This document shows, piece by piece, positions 1 through 12,397 of a stretch of DNA of 64,000 nt. The stretch is from Cavia porcellus (Eukaryota; Chordata; Mammalia; Rodentia; Caviidae). The DNA lies in assembly GCF_034190915.1 (NCBI RefSeq), contig NW_026947504.1, forward strand, positions 65,995,474 to 66,059,473. Direction: 5' to 3'. Position numbers and translations under genes: made by a program. Within the stretch, counting starts at the first letter, position 1, and each line of letters begins with the position of its first letter. The notes below the pieces were generated by a model that had not been told where the DNA came from, ran no database searches, and was given only the letters and a program-made list of their open reading frames with translations.

Positions 1-639
1 CTAACCCAGATTTGCCCCTAAATGATTCTCACACACAAAAAAATATCTTTTGTGATTAAGATCCACATTTGAAAACTAACTGGCTGGGTTGAAAATTATG
101 TAATTATTATACATGGTAAAATTATGATTAGATGTAAAATTATGCATCATTAAAATAAAATTATTTGATGAGAACTATGCAAAAGTGGGATCTCTATTTT
201 ATTAAGAATTAAGAATTCTATTATTCGTGGGCATGACTTTCAAAATTACATGAAGTAGCCCCAACATGTGAAGGCTTTGGCTTGTTTTGAGAATCACCAT
301 TTTTAATTCAAAGTTGGAGATGTCTAGCTCACAGCACCTACAGGAAATCTGTAAATGCTTTCTTAGAGAAAGAGGCCAACCTTGCAAAATCAGTCTCTGG
401 TTAGGGTTTATATAAATCTGGAGCAGAAAAGATCCTCCTGGACTTTGGCGACCAGAGCTCCAGTGAGAAAGATGAGGAAGATTCACCCTGAATTCATGTC
501 TAGTCTACCATCGTCCCCCACTGCAGTCCAGTACCTTGCCTATTCACTCAGCCAGTAAACACAGCTTGACAAGAAAAGAAAAGAGTAAAAATGCACTGCC
601 TAGATTTTCTTCTCTTTGTTCTAGCCAGTTCTGTTCCTT

Positions 640-659
640 GAGAGAGAGACAGAGACAGA

Positions 660-719
<60 letters not shown>
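640..719 (+). repeat. (GA)n microsatellite
   Basis: Nearly pure AG repeat of about 80 bp with a few AC interruptions. Confidence 0.98.
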
Positions 720-721
<2 letters not shown>

Positions 722-2788
722 GCAGTGATGTGGAAGAGGTAGTCTCAGATCAAGTGGTAAAGACTTTCTATGCCACAGTTGTCCTGCTCTTGTCTAGTAT
801 GTTTCAGTTCAAACTGTACTTCAGAGCATTAAAATATTAAAGTTTTCCACTTTGAAGCCTTCAAAATGGCACATTTTTGTTTCTATTAAGCCCACTAACA
901 AAGAGCAAATGATATTTAAATATCTAAATATTCTTTCATGGATGATCTAACGTGTTAATTTACATTGAGAGTATTTACAAAAAAACTGATAGAATTGAAA
1001 TTAGGTACATAAACTGGAAACTGAAGATTACTATAATTATCATCACTGCTCTTTTTCACTTATTTTCCTATCCCTGTAGTTAAAACTGGTCAAAGTCAGT
1101 TAAAGTATCACCTCTGTTATGTATCAATGAACACTTTTGACCTGAAAGTTTTAGGAACTATGTACTTGCAGTAAAAGTTATATAATTGTGACTTAGTTTA
1201 CTACCATTCATCAGCACATACTAACTAGGTTACCAATGTAATTGGGAGTGGTCATGTGACTCCATTCCCACTCAGTCAAGTGACTAATTCTGGCTAATGG
1301 AGCATAAGAGAAACCTCAGGCCTGTTCATGTAAAGCTGTTGTGTTCAGTCCTGCTCTTCCATCATCCTGTGATGAAATGCTGGAGTCTCTGTAGACCTAA
1401 ATAAATACAGACCTAAATAAAGACAGAGGCATCAGAAGGAAGAGAACTGAGTTATGAGAGTCACAGAGTACAGGTTCTCAAGTACAGATCCCACTGACTT
1501 GCACTGAACTTGTTGTCAATAAGACATAAGATTTGTTATGTTCATCTTCTCCCAATTTGGAGTTGTTTATGGAAACATTAACACAATTCCAAGTACCAAA
1601 AATTCCAGTAAAGATTTTGAAACAGATTTATACCTCAACAGTTTTGAGAGAATGCAAGAGTTGAATGAATGTGGAGCACATTTGATAGAGTTAGCTGTTC
1701 TGTTACAAATAGGCAGGGATGTTCAGAGAGTGTTCCTAGAACCTGTATTCAACCAAGGAAAGCAGTTGACATGAGACTGGGTCCTGGGTCCAGAGTCCAG
1801 GAAACCAGTACCCGGTGCTAAGAATCCCTCCCTGGAGCCCATCACAGCCACTGGGGATGTGGAACGTAAGGTAGAAACTCAGCCACAGTCAATCCTGAGG
1901 GAAATTTAAACATTTTCTTGAACATGTTAATGTAACAAAGTTCCAAGCACAAGGGCCTTGTATTGCATTTTAAAGCTTCAATCACTGACCAACATTCACA
2001 GAAGTGGTTTTTCTTTGTGAGTTCTTCTGTTTAAAAAAGAAAGAAACAAACAGTTTTGAAGTGGGACTAGGAAATAGAAAAAGAGTGTCTTTGATTTCTT
2101 TGTTGCATTTAAAGAGGCATTTTTGTGTTTTGTTGGGTCTTGGGTTCAACAGTAATTATTACTTCTTAGGACAGGAAAACATAAGAAAAGGTAATGGGGA
2201 GTTTGTGCGCAGATCTTCAGACACATAACTAAGGAAAAGAGAGATGCAGTTTCATTCTTCTTTGCAAAGTGCTGAGAACACTGATCGTCCCTTGGGTGTC
2301 ATAATTTTTAATCTCACTTTTGTAACGCTATGCATTCATTCCCTCAATAAACACTGAGTCCTACTTCTGTGCTCCTAGATCTGCTGTCATCTGAGGTGAG
2401 GACAAAAGACTTGAAAGAATAAATTTCTGCCCCTTACCTTTTCTTCACTGGATTTAGTAAATGGCTCACCTTTTGGCTCACTTTATACCTAGTCCCACTT
2501 CAAAAATACTCAGTAAGGAGTTTGCAGTCTCACAGATGGATAAAGGAAGAAACAAGCACACAGAACAGCAATTTCAGGGTAGGTGGCACCATCAGCAGGT
2601 CTGGTTTGTCATTCTGCAGGTGCTATGCCATCTTGGGCACCAACACCTTAACAGTAGTTTATTCAGTCTATGTGGACTGGGTCTGGATCTTCTTGCTAGT
2701 ATAAACAGAATAATAACAAAGAAAATCACTGAAAATGGCCTAACCTATACAAAATTATGCATTTAGAATTCATATGAACCAAGGAGCA

Positions 2789-2790
2789 TA

Positions 2791-2841
<51 letters not shown>

Positions 2842-2843
2842 TA
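2789..2843 (+). repeat. (AT)n microsatellite
   Basis: Nearly pure AT dinucleotide run of about 55 bp, followed by a short GTGTATATAACG direct duplication. Confidence 0.97.
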
Positions 2844-3125
2844 ATGCAATGTGTATATAACGCAAGGCGTGTATATAACGTAGTGTGTGCACTGCAGTCA
2901 CAAACTAGACTACAAACTTAACTGGACAAAAACTAAACTTATACTATTTTTGAATGCTCATTTGAATTTATAATTTAAGTTATTTTGGGTTGCTGGAGCA
3001 TAACCTGAAATCTAGACAATTTGAAATTCTTCACAAGTTCAAGGCAGCATGGGAGCAGAGCCAATGGTAGTCTTGTCACTGGTGATGCTGGGTTCCAGAG
3101 GGAAGGTCCCACCCTATCTGGTTTG

Positions 3126-3196
3126 AGAACCCACAACCCCTCTTCAACCTCCCCATCATGGGATGGATAGGGGTTGAGAACCCACAATCCCTCCAT
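3126..3196 (+). repeat. Short imperfect direct repeat
   Basis: GAGAACCCACAACCCCTC and GAGAACCCACAATCCCTC are about 51 bp apart, with related CATCATGGGATGGATAGGGG between. Confidence 0.7.
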
Positions 3197-4727
3197 CGTA
3201 CATGCAGGATTTCACCCAGCCCAGGCACTGTTCTTACTGCATCTGCTTCATTCCTGAGCTGAGTAGTATTTGTCTGCTCCCTATTTGCACTGAGTATGAG
3301 AAACTCTGAGGCTATGCAAGTCTCATTCCAGTTTCTAAGCCAAACCAAGATCTGTAGAAGCAGGTCTTATAATTCTGCTGGTCACTCCCTATACTGGAGA
3401 GCCTAAAACTCTACTGAACTGCTGAGGTGCTAGTGCCCTGAGCCCACTGCTTCCCTGGAGCCTTTCTGCCTTCCAGATGCTAGATCCCCCAAAGCTTAGA
3501 TCCCACACACCTGTGCAGCATCAATCCCTGCTCACCTGAAGTGTTTCCCAGTGCTTATTTCCCCTCTAACTCCTCTTTTTCACCCAAGCTGGACAATCTT
3601 TATCTTTCTTCTGTAAGCCAGACTCTTTATTCTTAACTTTCCCTACTTTTTCCTGGACTTTGGCTTTGGAAACTCAAATGTCCCAGGAAGCTCCCTTCTG
3701 GATTCTTGTTTTTAGTTTCACTGCTTTGTGTTATTTGCTGTATCTGTTCTTGATTTTAATTTTGTTCACATCTCAAGAGACCAGTCAAATTAGTTACTAC
3801 ATTATATTGGAGTGATTCTATTCTATACAAGGAATTCTTTTGGAAATTATAAAAGTTTTGATACTATAATTCAGATCCTTAACTCTGCATTCTTTCATAA
3901 CTACATTTCTGTAGCACCTTATTTTCATTTCTGATTGCTATTGTACAGCTCTGAGTAAATTCCGAAATTTAAAGAGTACTAGGTCTCCTCTAAAATGGAC
4001 TCTGCAAAGTGACTGCTAGCAACTCCTTTCCTATACTCTTTCAAAGATAAGTGGTATTGTATATAGGCCACTCTGATTTGGAGGTAGAAAACTGAATAAT
4101 TTTCTGTTTACATACTTCACAGAAAATACATCTTTCTTCTACTTCTTAGGGCTCCCTTCTTCTGTCATTACTGCCTGTATTGCATTATTTTTATTCTCTC
4201 AATAACCAAAACCAGGGTTTTATCTATTTTTGCACTGCTGAAATTTTGCTGTTTAAATATTTGATGTCCACACTTAAGTGTGTATAGACTGTCAAACTGC
4301 GCAGAACTCTGAGAGTGGAGACTGAAATCATGAACTTTGCCTGGAAAAAAAGGGATTGGCAAGAGTGAGTGAAGTCTTCTAAAAGGAGGCATTTTGATTG
4401 GATTTGAAGAATGAATTGGATTTCACTACAAACATGGTAAAGCCCCCGCCCAGAGGATGTTAAATTAGAAGGATCACAAGAAGAGGAGTACAACAAACAG
4501 TATGAGAGAGAAATGAGAACGGAACAGTTTGTGATGGGAAGAGAGGTGGTACATAGTATTCCTATCAGAACAGGAATATCCACGGCCAATTCCCAGCATG
4601 GTTGTCTTCATGTTAAAAAGAAAAGGAAAACTCTTCAAAAATATGAATAAATACATAAAAAGCACTACCAAACTCAGAAACCAAGAAAATACTCCTTCTT
4701 CAATGTAAAAAAAAAAAAAAACTATCC

Positions 4728-4858
4728 ATTACCTGTTACATGGCACTCATTTGTAATTCCAACACTCAGGAGGCTGAGGCAAGAGGGCCCTAAATTAAAA
4801 GTCTGCCTAGACCCTGTTGCAGAAAACTAAAACAAACAAACAAAATCAAGTCAATAAT
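4728..4858 (+). mobile_element. B1-type (7SL-derived) SINE, degraded
   Basis: TGGCACTCATTTGTAATTCCAACACTCAGGAGGCTGAGGCAAGAGG, then a shortened right part and a CAAA-rich tail. Old. Confidence 0.7.
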
Positions 4859-4916
4859 AAAGCAAGCAAGAAAAAAATATGAGACAGTAAATTTGTCCTC
4901 TAAAAAACATTATCCT

Positions 4917-5024
4917 GGGGGGGATTTAGCTCAGTAGCATAAGCGCCTGCGTGGCAAGTGCAAGGTCATGAGTTCAATCCCAGATGTAAAATAGATAAAA
5001 TAAAATAAAAAGATAAAAAATAAA
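4917..5024 (+). mobile_element. ID-like SINE with A-rich tail
   Basis: GGGGGGGATTTAGCTCAGTAGCATAAGCGCCTG...GAGTTCAATCCC, then a repetitive ATAAAATAAAA tail. Target-site duplication unclear. Confidence 0.82.
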
Positions 5025-5999
5025 AGTGACTATCCTTTGTTTATCAGAACTTCAAGCAGAAAGCACACACTCAGAAATAAAAGAGTCCTCTTCATTAAGT
5101 ATAATTTTAAGTTACTAATTACTATCTGTACCTCCCAGCGTTCAACAGAGAGAGTTGTCAATGCACTCCCCAAGCTGCCCTACGATTAAGAACATAAGCA
5201 TCTGAAAACACGACTTCCATCAAGAAGGATTGTAAGGCCACACAAAGGCAGCCTTTCCTACTTGTTGGAACCTCTTCCCATCCTCCCCCTCCAGCCCAAT
5301 CACTGTAGAAGTGAAGAACAAAATAATAGAGCTGTGTGGACCTCCAAGAGCTTAAGTGTTTGATTTGGACAAATCCAAGGGTTCTTTATACCCTTGAGTT
5401 TCTGAATTATGGAGAGAAAGCCTGTAGCCCTTAAGGAAGAGAAAAGAGAGCTATCAAAGTCCTCTGGGGATTTTCTGTCTACTGATTTTTTAGTGGTTAG
5501 TTTCCAGCACACAGCCCTAGGCTTTAAATTTCCCTACTTGGGCAGTATCTAGGAGTCAAGATTAACAGGCAAGGCCCACCCAGAGAGTGACCACTAGCAC
5601 TCTGGCAATGGGATTGACTCTCAATTTGGCATGAGTGTTCTAAGAGGTTAAACATCATAGAAATGGGAATTGTGGCCCTGAGAAGACATTGCCTGCAAGA
5701 AGACCCTGTTACACTAGCTTTTCAGTAACACATCACTAATAAGGAGACCAGCACTCTTGTGTTGGATCTCAGCAGAAGGATTTGAGAAAGGCATTTGTTT
5801 AAAGGGCAAGAAAGCTACCTGCAGCTGCAGTTGCTTGCATACACCATCCCCCTCCATCCATTCACCATTTCTACCAGGCTGCACCTCTTTCGAGGCTGCT
5901 GCTCATGTTAACATCAGCCATTCCTGATAATACATGGCAGTCATCCTTCAGCAGCATAGAGCTGCTGTTTACACTGTGAAGTGTGCCATCGCCCCAATC

Positions 6000-7000
6000 T
6001 TTCATCTGTGAGTGTCTTTTTTCTGTCTCTCTGTTAAGATCCTGAAACAGATATAAGCCCATTACCTTTCCTGGAACTTTTAAGCTGTGGACTTGTCTAT
6101 CATGTAACTTACTGTGTGTTCTCCAGTAAAAACAAGAGATCAGTAACTCAACACTGACCTCCACTGGTTGACACAGAAATGTCTAATCCTTTGCATTCCA
6201 AACTGGCCATTTTCTTAGGGAAGACCTGAACACCTTCATGGAGAATTAGTGTTGCACTGTTGGTTGAAATATAAAATGAGTATTAATCCACCTTCAAGAG
6301 GGTATATACATAGATTCTGCAATGCTCTGATGAAGCATTAGACTCTGAGACTGAAGAACCTGGAGTACCCTGGAGCACGCTGTGGGCCTCAAATCACAAC
6401 ACGATGTGGTATTATTTTGCTCACAACAGGTTTGAGATCAAGGTGGAATTGAAAAGGGTCTGAGAAATCCAGGGCCCTCTATTCCCAAGGTGGTGCTATT
6501 AATTTCTACTCAACTGCCAACCAATTTATTATTGCCTTTTAAAAGCTTCAGTCTTAATTGACCACTGTAACCTCATTTTCAATTTGCATAATAATCCCAC
6601 CTACTGACTCTACTGTGCCAGATGCCACCTTAACAATGCCTTGGCTGTCTGCCAGGGATTGCCAAACAAGGCCTGCTTGGATAGGTGCCACCAAGGGCAG
6701 CTGCAATTCTCCTCTTGGGGGTAGTCAGGATTTGGAAGCAGCCAGTTTTCTGGAAAGATACAAGGCAAAGTTGGCAAGGATGCCTCTGCACCCTGAAACA
6801 AATATAAGCCCATTGCCTTTCCTGGAATTGGCCTGCTCCATTTCACTTTTGGCGGCCCTCGGGAGCTTGGCACTTGATTTGGGTGGAAGCTTAGCTGCGG
6901 CCTCTTCCCCAGCAGTGTACAGTAAGGTGAAGAAGCCATTGGTGCAGCACAATATGACTGTAACACCTGTCGTTTGGTCCTACTCAACACAGTAGGTCAG
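6000..7000. other. Unassigned region with a short duplicated segment
   Basis: A 37-bp block (CCTGAAACARATATAAGCCC...CTTTCCTGGAA) occurs at 6046-6082 and 6786-6822, then the contexts diverge. Open frames of 126-145 codons on both strands at 6558-6995 overlap each other and show no known family. The shared block suggests old repeat or pseudogene material. Confidence 0.4.
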
Positions 7001-7204
7001 AAAGGGCAAAGCAAAGCAATTTCAGCAGATGTTCTTGATGGTTGAGAAAATCCATGCTAAGAAAGGAACTCTCAGCTGGCAAAGCCTGTGTTCTTAATAC
7101 TGGTGTCTGCATGTGGGAAAGGACATCATTCGTGTTAATAGATGTGGGGTGAAATTTAAGAATAAATTGAAAAACATACACTTGTCACTGTTGTCAAAAA
7201 TGAA

Positions 7205-8380
7205 ATAAAACAGTTTCAATGGGTGTTTTTGTTTTGATAGCCTTTAAAATGTATACATATATTTTTATTTTATTTTATTTCTGAATAGGTCATGCATACT
7301 CATGTACTAAACTTTAAAGGCATAAAGGAAGTACAGTAAAAAGTAACTCTGATCTCCACCAAGCCGATAACCCCTTACAAATTATATGGGAATATTTTTC
7401 AGGCATATTTTGATACATCTGTAATATGTAAGCCATATCGATATAGATATATGTGAAATTGTACACAGTAAGTACCAGACTATTTGTACTCATTTCTGTC
7501 TTGCTTTTCCCCCATCTAACACTAAAGTTTAAATAATCTTCTGTCTCTTCACATACAGCACTCACGCTTCAGATTTTATTGCTTAGCATTCAGTTATATG
7601 GTGTTCCATGATTCGTTTAACCTGTTGTCTCCTGATAATATATAGATACTTTCCAAGTTTCCACATTTATAAACATACCTCAGTAGTTCATTGACATATA
7701 AATCACTTCTGTAGCAATTTGCAAAAATTTCTGTAGGAAAATTTTCTGGAATTGGAATTGCTAGGCAAAAATATCTGGTTTGGTCATATTGTTGGGTATT
7801 ATTAACTTCTGAAATTGTACCAATTTATACTCCAACCATCAGTGACTGACTGTTTCTTCATAGATTTGGCGTAGTATAAAATATATTGACCTTCGAAGCA
7901 GTTTAGAGAGACTCACCTGTGATCTCAGCGTTCTAGGAGAATGAGGAAGCAGGACCTCAAGTTCAGGTGAAGGGTGACCTTAGTGACTTAAGGAGAACTT
8001 TCTCTAAATTAAAGAGGTGGAGAAGGGGAACCTAAAGTTGTGGCTGAGCTGAACTCAATACCCAGCACTAGAAGATTAAAAAAAAAAAAGGATTGATCCC
8101 TGGCATTCTGACACAAAATGGTATTTTCTTACAGTTTAACTTGAAATTGTGTTGTTTTAGTGAATCAACAGTGTTTTGTCTTCTTTTATTAGATGATTAG
8201 ATTTTGCTTATTGATTTATAAGAACTTTTTCTATATTAGAATCTTCACACTAAGTAAATTAACCATGAATGTGTAGCACCAGCCATGTGGGGTTAGTATT
8301 GCAGCTAAGTAAAAACTGGGCAAAGTTAACTTTAATAATACATGACATTTAGCTCAACAAATCCAGGTATCAATTTTCCC
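7205..8380 (+). mobile_element. Old L1-like 3' segment, split by a SINE
   Basis: GTGTTCCATGATTCGTTTAACC, GGAATTGGAATTGCTAGGCAAAAATATC, ATTGTACCAATTTATACTCCAACCATCAGTG and TTGATTTATAAGAACTTTTTCTATATTAGAAT are the familiar blocks of an old mammalian L1 (L1M-type) 3' region. Subfamily not determined; a B4-like SINE interrupts it at 7893-8093. Confidence 0.55.
7893..8093 (+). mobile_element. B4-like composite SINE (B1 head, ID-like tail)
   Basis: The first half is B1-like (CACCTGTGATCTCAGCGTTCTAGGAG). The second half resembles the ID 3' part (GTGGCTGAGCTGAACTCAATACCCAGCACTA) followed by poly(A). It splits the old L1-like segment around it. Confidence 0.6.
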
Positions 8381-10272
8381 TATTTTTAACTTGGCAACAG
8401 TATTAAAAACTTTCAAATGAGAAATGTGTCATATGTTATATCTCTAGTGGACAGTACTACTATAAAACATGAGTTGCCACTTTTTTCTAGTTTATTAATG
8501 AATTCTCATATTCATACTTTTGTGTAATATTTCTGCATGTCTAAGTATTTTGGTTTTCTTCTTTAAGAATATCAATTGCACATATGCTTGATTTATTTTG
8601 TACATTAATTTTCTGTCACAGAATCTTTCTAAATTTCCTGTGTATTTGTTTTTTCTACTCATTTCCTCAACCCCGTCTTCACACTCCTGTGTATTCTCAC
8701 CTTTGTGTGTTTTCCAATGTGACTTCATTTCTATATTTTTTATTTAATTCTCCACATAGCCCTTTAATTCTGCCAGCACATGTTTAATTTATTTCTGTTG
8801 TTTTGTGAATGTTTCCTGTAAAATCTCATTAGGCAACCTCCTTCCTTTTTATCAAGGAATAAATACATTTGGTCTCAATTTTCATTTGCCTCATGAGACA
8901 TTTTTCTAGTGAATATTTCTTGCCTGCCTTTGGTTTTCTATTTTCTTTCCTCCTGTTTCCATTTCTTTTAATGACTTTGTATGGACCTTGTATTGATTCC
9001 TTTCTAATTACTAGTGATGGAGTAAATTTTCACAAGTCAGCTATTTTTAAAAGGCTTCATAAGAGTTCTCTCATGGATCATAGTCCAGAGTTTCTTGTAA
9101 AATGACCCTGGGTTTAGAGATTGGTTCTTTTCACCTTCGTTTTTCTCTAGCCAAAAGATATCAAAGCTTTGGACACACACAAAGCAAAGTCCTCGCTGCG
9201 TTCTTAACTGGCATAAAACAGACTGCTTCCAGCACTGGTAACTTCCCCCATCCCTTTTTTTCTTTGTTACTATATGTTTTCAGTACACCATAATTACATT
9301 CATTTGGGGATTGGTACATATACATGGCACATTTTAATTATTTTTAATTCCTCTTTGCCCCTTGTCCTCCTGTCTCCCCAAATCACAGAAAATTTCGCCT
9401 CATAAAAGGTCTTCGCTCCCTCTGTTTTCTAGAAAGGATGCTGTCATTTAAGCTTGATGCATTTCTTGTTACAGAACAAGGTCAGCTGTTTTTTCTTTTT
9501 AAACATAGTCATTCCATTTGTTTGTTAAACATGGATGCTTAGGCATCGCAATGGCAAACATGAGCTATGGCAGAGACTACATGGCCCACAAAACCTGAAG
9601 TATTTATCATCTCACTGTTTAAGAGAAACAACTTGCTCTCCTCTGTTATTAAAATAGCTGAGTTTACCTTTCAGTCTGTGTCACTCTTTAAGACTTTTTC
9701 TGAGGCCAGCATCCATGGAATTTCCTTTGCTCCTATTTCTCTATCGCTTCTCATTTTACCAAAAAAAAAAAAAAAAAAAAAAAGACTATTTATTATTATT
9801 TTCTTTGCTTTTGGGTGATTTCTCTGACCTGACTCTGCATGTTCAAATTGAAAATCCTCAAATAATGATCTAAGAAATTATTGTTTGTTTTCTTCTTTGG
9901 TTGGTTGGGTTTTGACAATTACAGAGCAAACAGCATATTAAATGTCTTCATCCTAAATATGGTAGTCTTTTTTAACTCCTTAATTCAATGAATTTTAAGA
10001 AATTTATAATTCTCAGAGTTATAATTTAGTTCTAATAGTGGGGAATGTAAACAATTTTTTAAAGTCATAGACAAAATTTGTTATACAGTTTCCATGACTC
10101 GGACTCAGGCAACTTAAAGGGTAATATAACACTTGAATCTTCGCAATAAGTGTAAGTGAATACATGCTATAAATGTCAAAAACTAGATAAAAATAATATG
10201 CTCTTAAAAACTCCCAATTTCACACTCAAATTCTTCTACTTATCCAGGTCTTATTTATTTACTTTTTTAAAA

Positions 10273-10346
10273 ATCTGTACTGGGGATTGAACTCATGACC
10301 ACCTGCTTGCAAGGTGGTCATGCCACTGAGCTAAATCCCCAGCCCC
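10273..10346 (-). mobile_element. ID-like SINE
   Basis: The plus strand shows GTACTGGGGATTGAACTCATGACC...GAGCTAAATCCCCAGCCCC. The flanks share TTTATTTAC (about 10253-10261 and 10347-10355). Confidence 0.85.
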
Positions 10347-10628
10347 TTTATTTACATTTTGGACTTACTTTAAATTAAGTCAAAATTTTTCTGATCTTTA
10401 GTGTATTTGTATGTTTACCAAGAACCACATTCTATCCAAATATATTTTCAATTTACTTAGATTTTAAAAACAAAGTGAAATTTCAGTTGTAATTATACTC
10501 TTCAGTTCTTTCATTTATATATATTTTAAGAGTAGTCTACTTCTGCAAATTTAATGAAATACTAATGATATTAAAATACATGTTATGATAAATTTGCAGT
10601 TTAGACTATCTTTTATTATCTCAATTTT

Positions 10629-10802
10629 TAGTCAGACATAATGGTACATACCTGTAATTTCAGCACTTTGCAAATTGGAGCCCAACCCAGAAGCCAGGTG
10701 CTTAATAAGACCTTGTCTCAAAATAAAAGATTTTAAAAGCTGGAGGGAGTTGCTGGGGAGATAGCTCAGTATGACCTAGGGTCAATGCCTAGTACTAAAA
10801 AA
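10629..10802 (+). mobile_element. B4-like composite SINE (B1 plus ID)
   Basis: B1-like part (ATAATGGTACATACCTGTAATTTCAGCAC...AAGACCTTGTCTCAAAATAAAAG), then an internally deleted ID part (GCTGGGGAGATAGCTCAGT...CTAGTACTAAAAAAAT). Confidence 0.65.
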
Positions 10803-11844
10803 ATACTAATTTTAAATAAATTTTATCTAGCATTAGTATTTCCTAGTTATTAATAAATTTCAATGAGCTTCAATATATGAGCAAAAATGTCAGAGGAACC
10901 AAATTATTTTATCCCAGATTTTTAAAAAACTTCCTACTAATTCTTAGGGTCTCATTTTTTTCTCCTTCTTGATTTCATATATGTCATTTACAGTTTTTCA
11001 AAGATGGTTGTCAAAAACAAAGACAAAGGGAGGAAAGAGGGAAATACAAAAGAAAAAGAGAAAGAGTGAGAGATGGGATCTACCTTCCCTGCCTCCTACT
11101 TCTCTTGAGGACCATACTCCAGGTACCACTACCTGCAGTCTTTTCCATATACAAATTTCCTTTTTTGACTGTTGAATTTCTTAAAAAGTAATTTATTACT
11201 ATTTTCAAAGATATTGGAGGTTTGGGAAATCCTGAAGTCACATCTGCTTGGAGAAAAGGGATTTTGGAGTTTCCTCTTTAAAAGGCATTTCAGGAACTTC
11301 GGAAGGCTGAAGTGAAGGCAGCAGGAGAGAGAAGGTGTTTAGCTGAGGGCACCTCACCTCACACTCACAAGGCCAGACTGCGTCACATGCTTCAGCCACT
11401 TTGCATCGTGTTCTCTGGTTTGGGGGCGCGGCAAGTGCTGTATCAGAAACACCACCCAATCAGTCGAAGGATAACACTGAAAATTTCCCATAGAAAATGA
11501 TGCAGGCAAGAAGGGACTTTCTATTCAAAAAAAGCTATCAGCATGTGGAAAGGATAGGAAGCGACAAGACTGAAAAGCGTCATATAATGAGATACTGCGG
11601 ACCTTCCAAAGAAGACTTTCCACTGCACGGGGAGTGGATTAGATCTGCACCAGAGTGCTCTAGAGTACTCTAAGAGTACTCTAACTTTGTGGGCTTAGTA
11701 AGAACTCAGAAGATCATTTTCCCGTAAGACTATGCTGAACCCTTCATGCTTCTCAGTCATTTCTCATGTGTCAACAAAGGCTAAAACATCAGGCAGGATT
11801 AGAGTTATTTGGTTGTGGATAACTCATCTAAAGAAGTAGCTTCC

Positions 11845-11935
11845 GGGCTGGGGATTTAGCTCAGCGGCGTAAGCACCTGCCTTATAAGCAGGCGGTCGTG
11901 AGTTCGATCCCTGGTACCGATAAAAACGAAAAAGA

Positions 11936-11966
<31 letters not shown>
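11845..11966 (+). mobile_element. Young ID-like SINE with perfect target-site duplication
   Basis: GGGCTGGGGATTTAGCTCAG...GTACCGATAAAAACGAAAAAGAC followed by a pure A-run of about 30. AAGAAGTAGCTTCC occurs perfectly at 11831-11844 and 11967-11980. The long clean A tail and perfect duplication indicate recent insertion. Confidence 0.95.
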
Positions 11967-11970
<4 letters not shown>

Positions 11971-12347
11971 AGTAGCTTCCAAGCATCTAACCTCCCCTGG
12001 TAGGGCCACAACATTGCCATGGGTGTCAAGTTCAGCACACTCACGTCATCCAGCAGACCTCTCAGGCAGCTGAAAGAAGCCGGGTCATTCATGTGGGAAC
12101 ATCTGGTTTTGTTCTTTGTTATGTAGTTATATAACACATTTAAATATACAATATATCAAAATGCATTATGCATATTGAAGTATATATATGTGATGTTGGG
12201 GGGACCTGAAATGAGAAAATGTTTCTGGAAGAAATGTACTTGAATATAGTCACCATGAGAATGGGGTTCTACATCTGTCATATGTATTTCTCCTCAGTCC
12301 CTAGGGTTATATCTGACACACAGTAGGCACCCAAAGTACAGGTGGAG

Positions 12348-12397
12348 GATGTATGTATGTATGTATGTATAGATGGATGTATGGATGGATGGATAGC
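12348..12397 (+). repeat. (TATG)n/(GGAT)n microsatellite
   Basis: ATGT units pass into GGAT units. Confidence 0.95.

Larger units (their letters stand above)
1..4727. other. Intergenic sequence downstream of DLEU7, mostly unassigned
   Basis: Apart from the GA and AT microsatellites and the short direct repeat at 3.1-3.2 kb, I see no gene, RNA or recognised element. The segment 1200-1450 has the look of an old transposon, but I cannot name it. Confidence 0.5.

Noticed and set aside
536..742. 68-codon frame with RERERE repeat
   Set aside because: Translation of the (GA)n microsatellite.
4921..4981. tRNA gene
   Set aside because: Box A and box B are present, but the acceptor stem does not pair and A-rich tails follow; these are tRNA-derived SINEs, here and at the other ID sites.
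6558..6995. 145-codon plus-strand gene
   Set aside because: Overlaps equally long minus-strand frames, has no known domain, and includes a dispersed repeat block.
11824..12137. Minus-strand frames with a poly-Phe stretch
   Set aside because: Reverse reading of the ID SINE A tail. The same applies to 60458-60721.
12353..12393. CRISPR-like or functional tandem array
   Set aside because: Simple tetranucleotide microsatellite in a mammalian genome.
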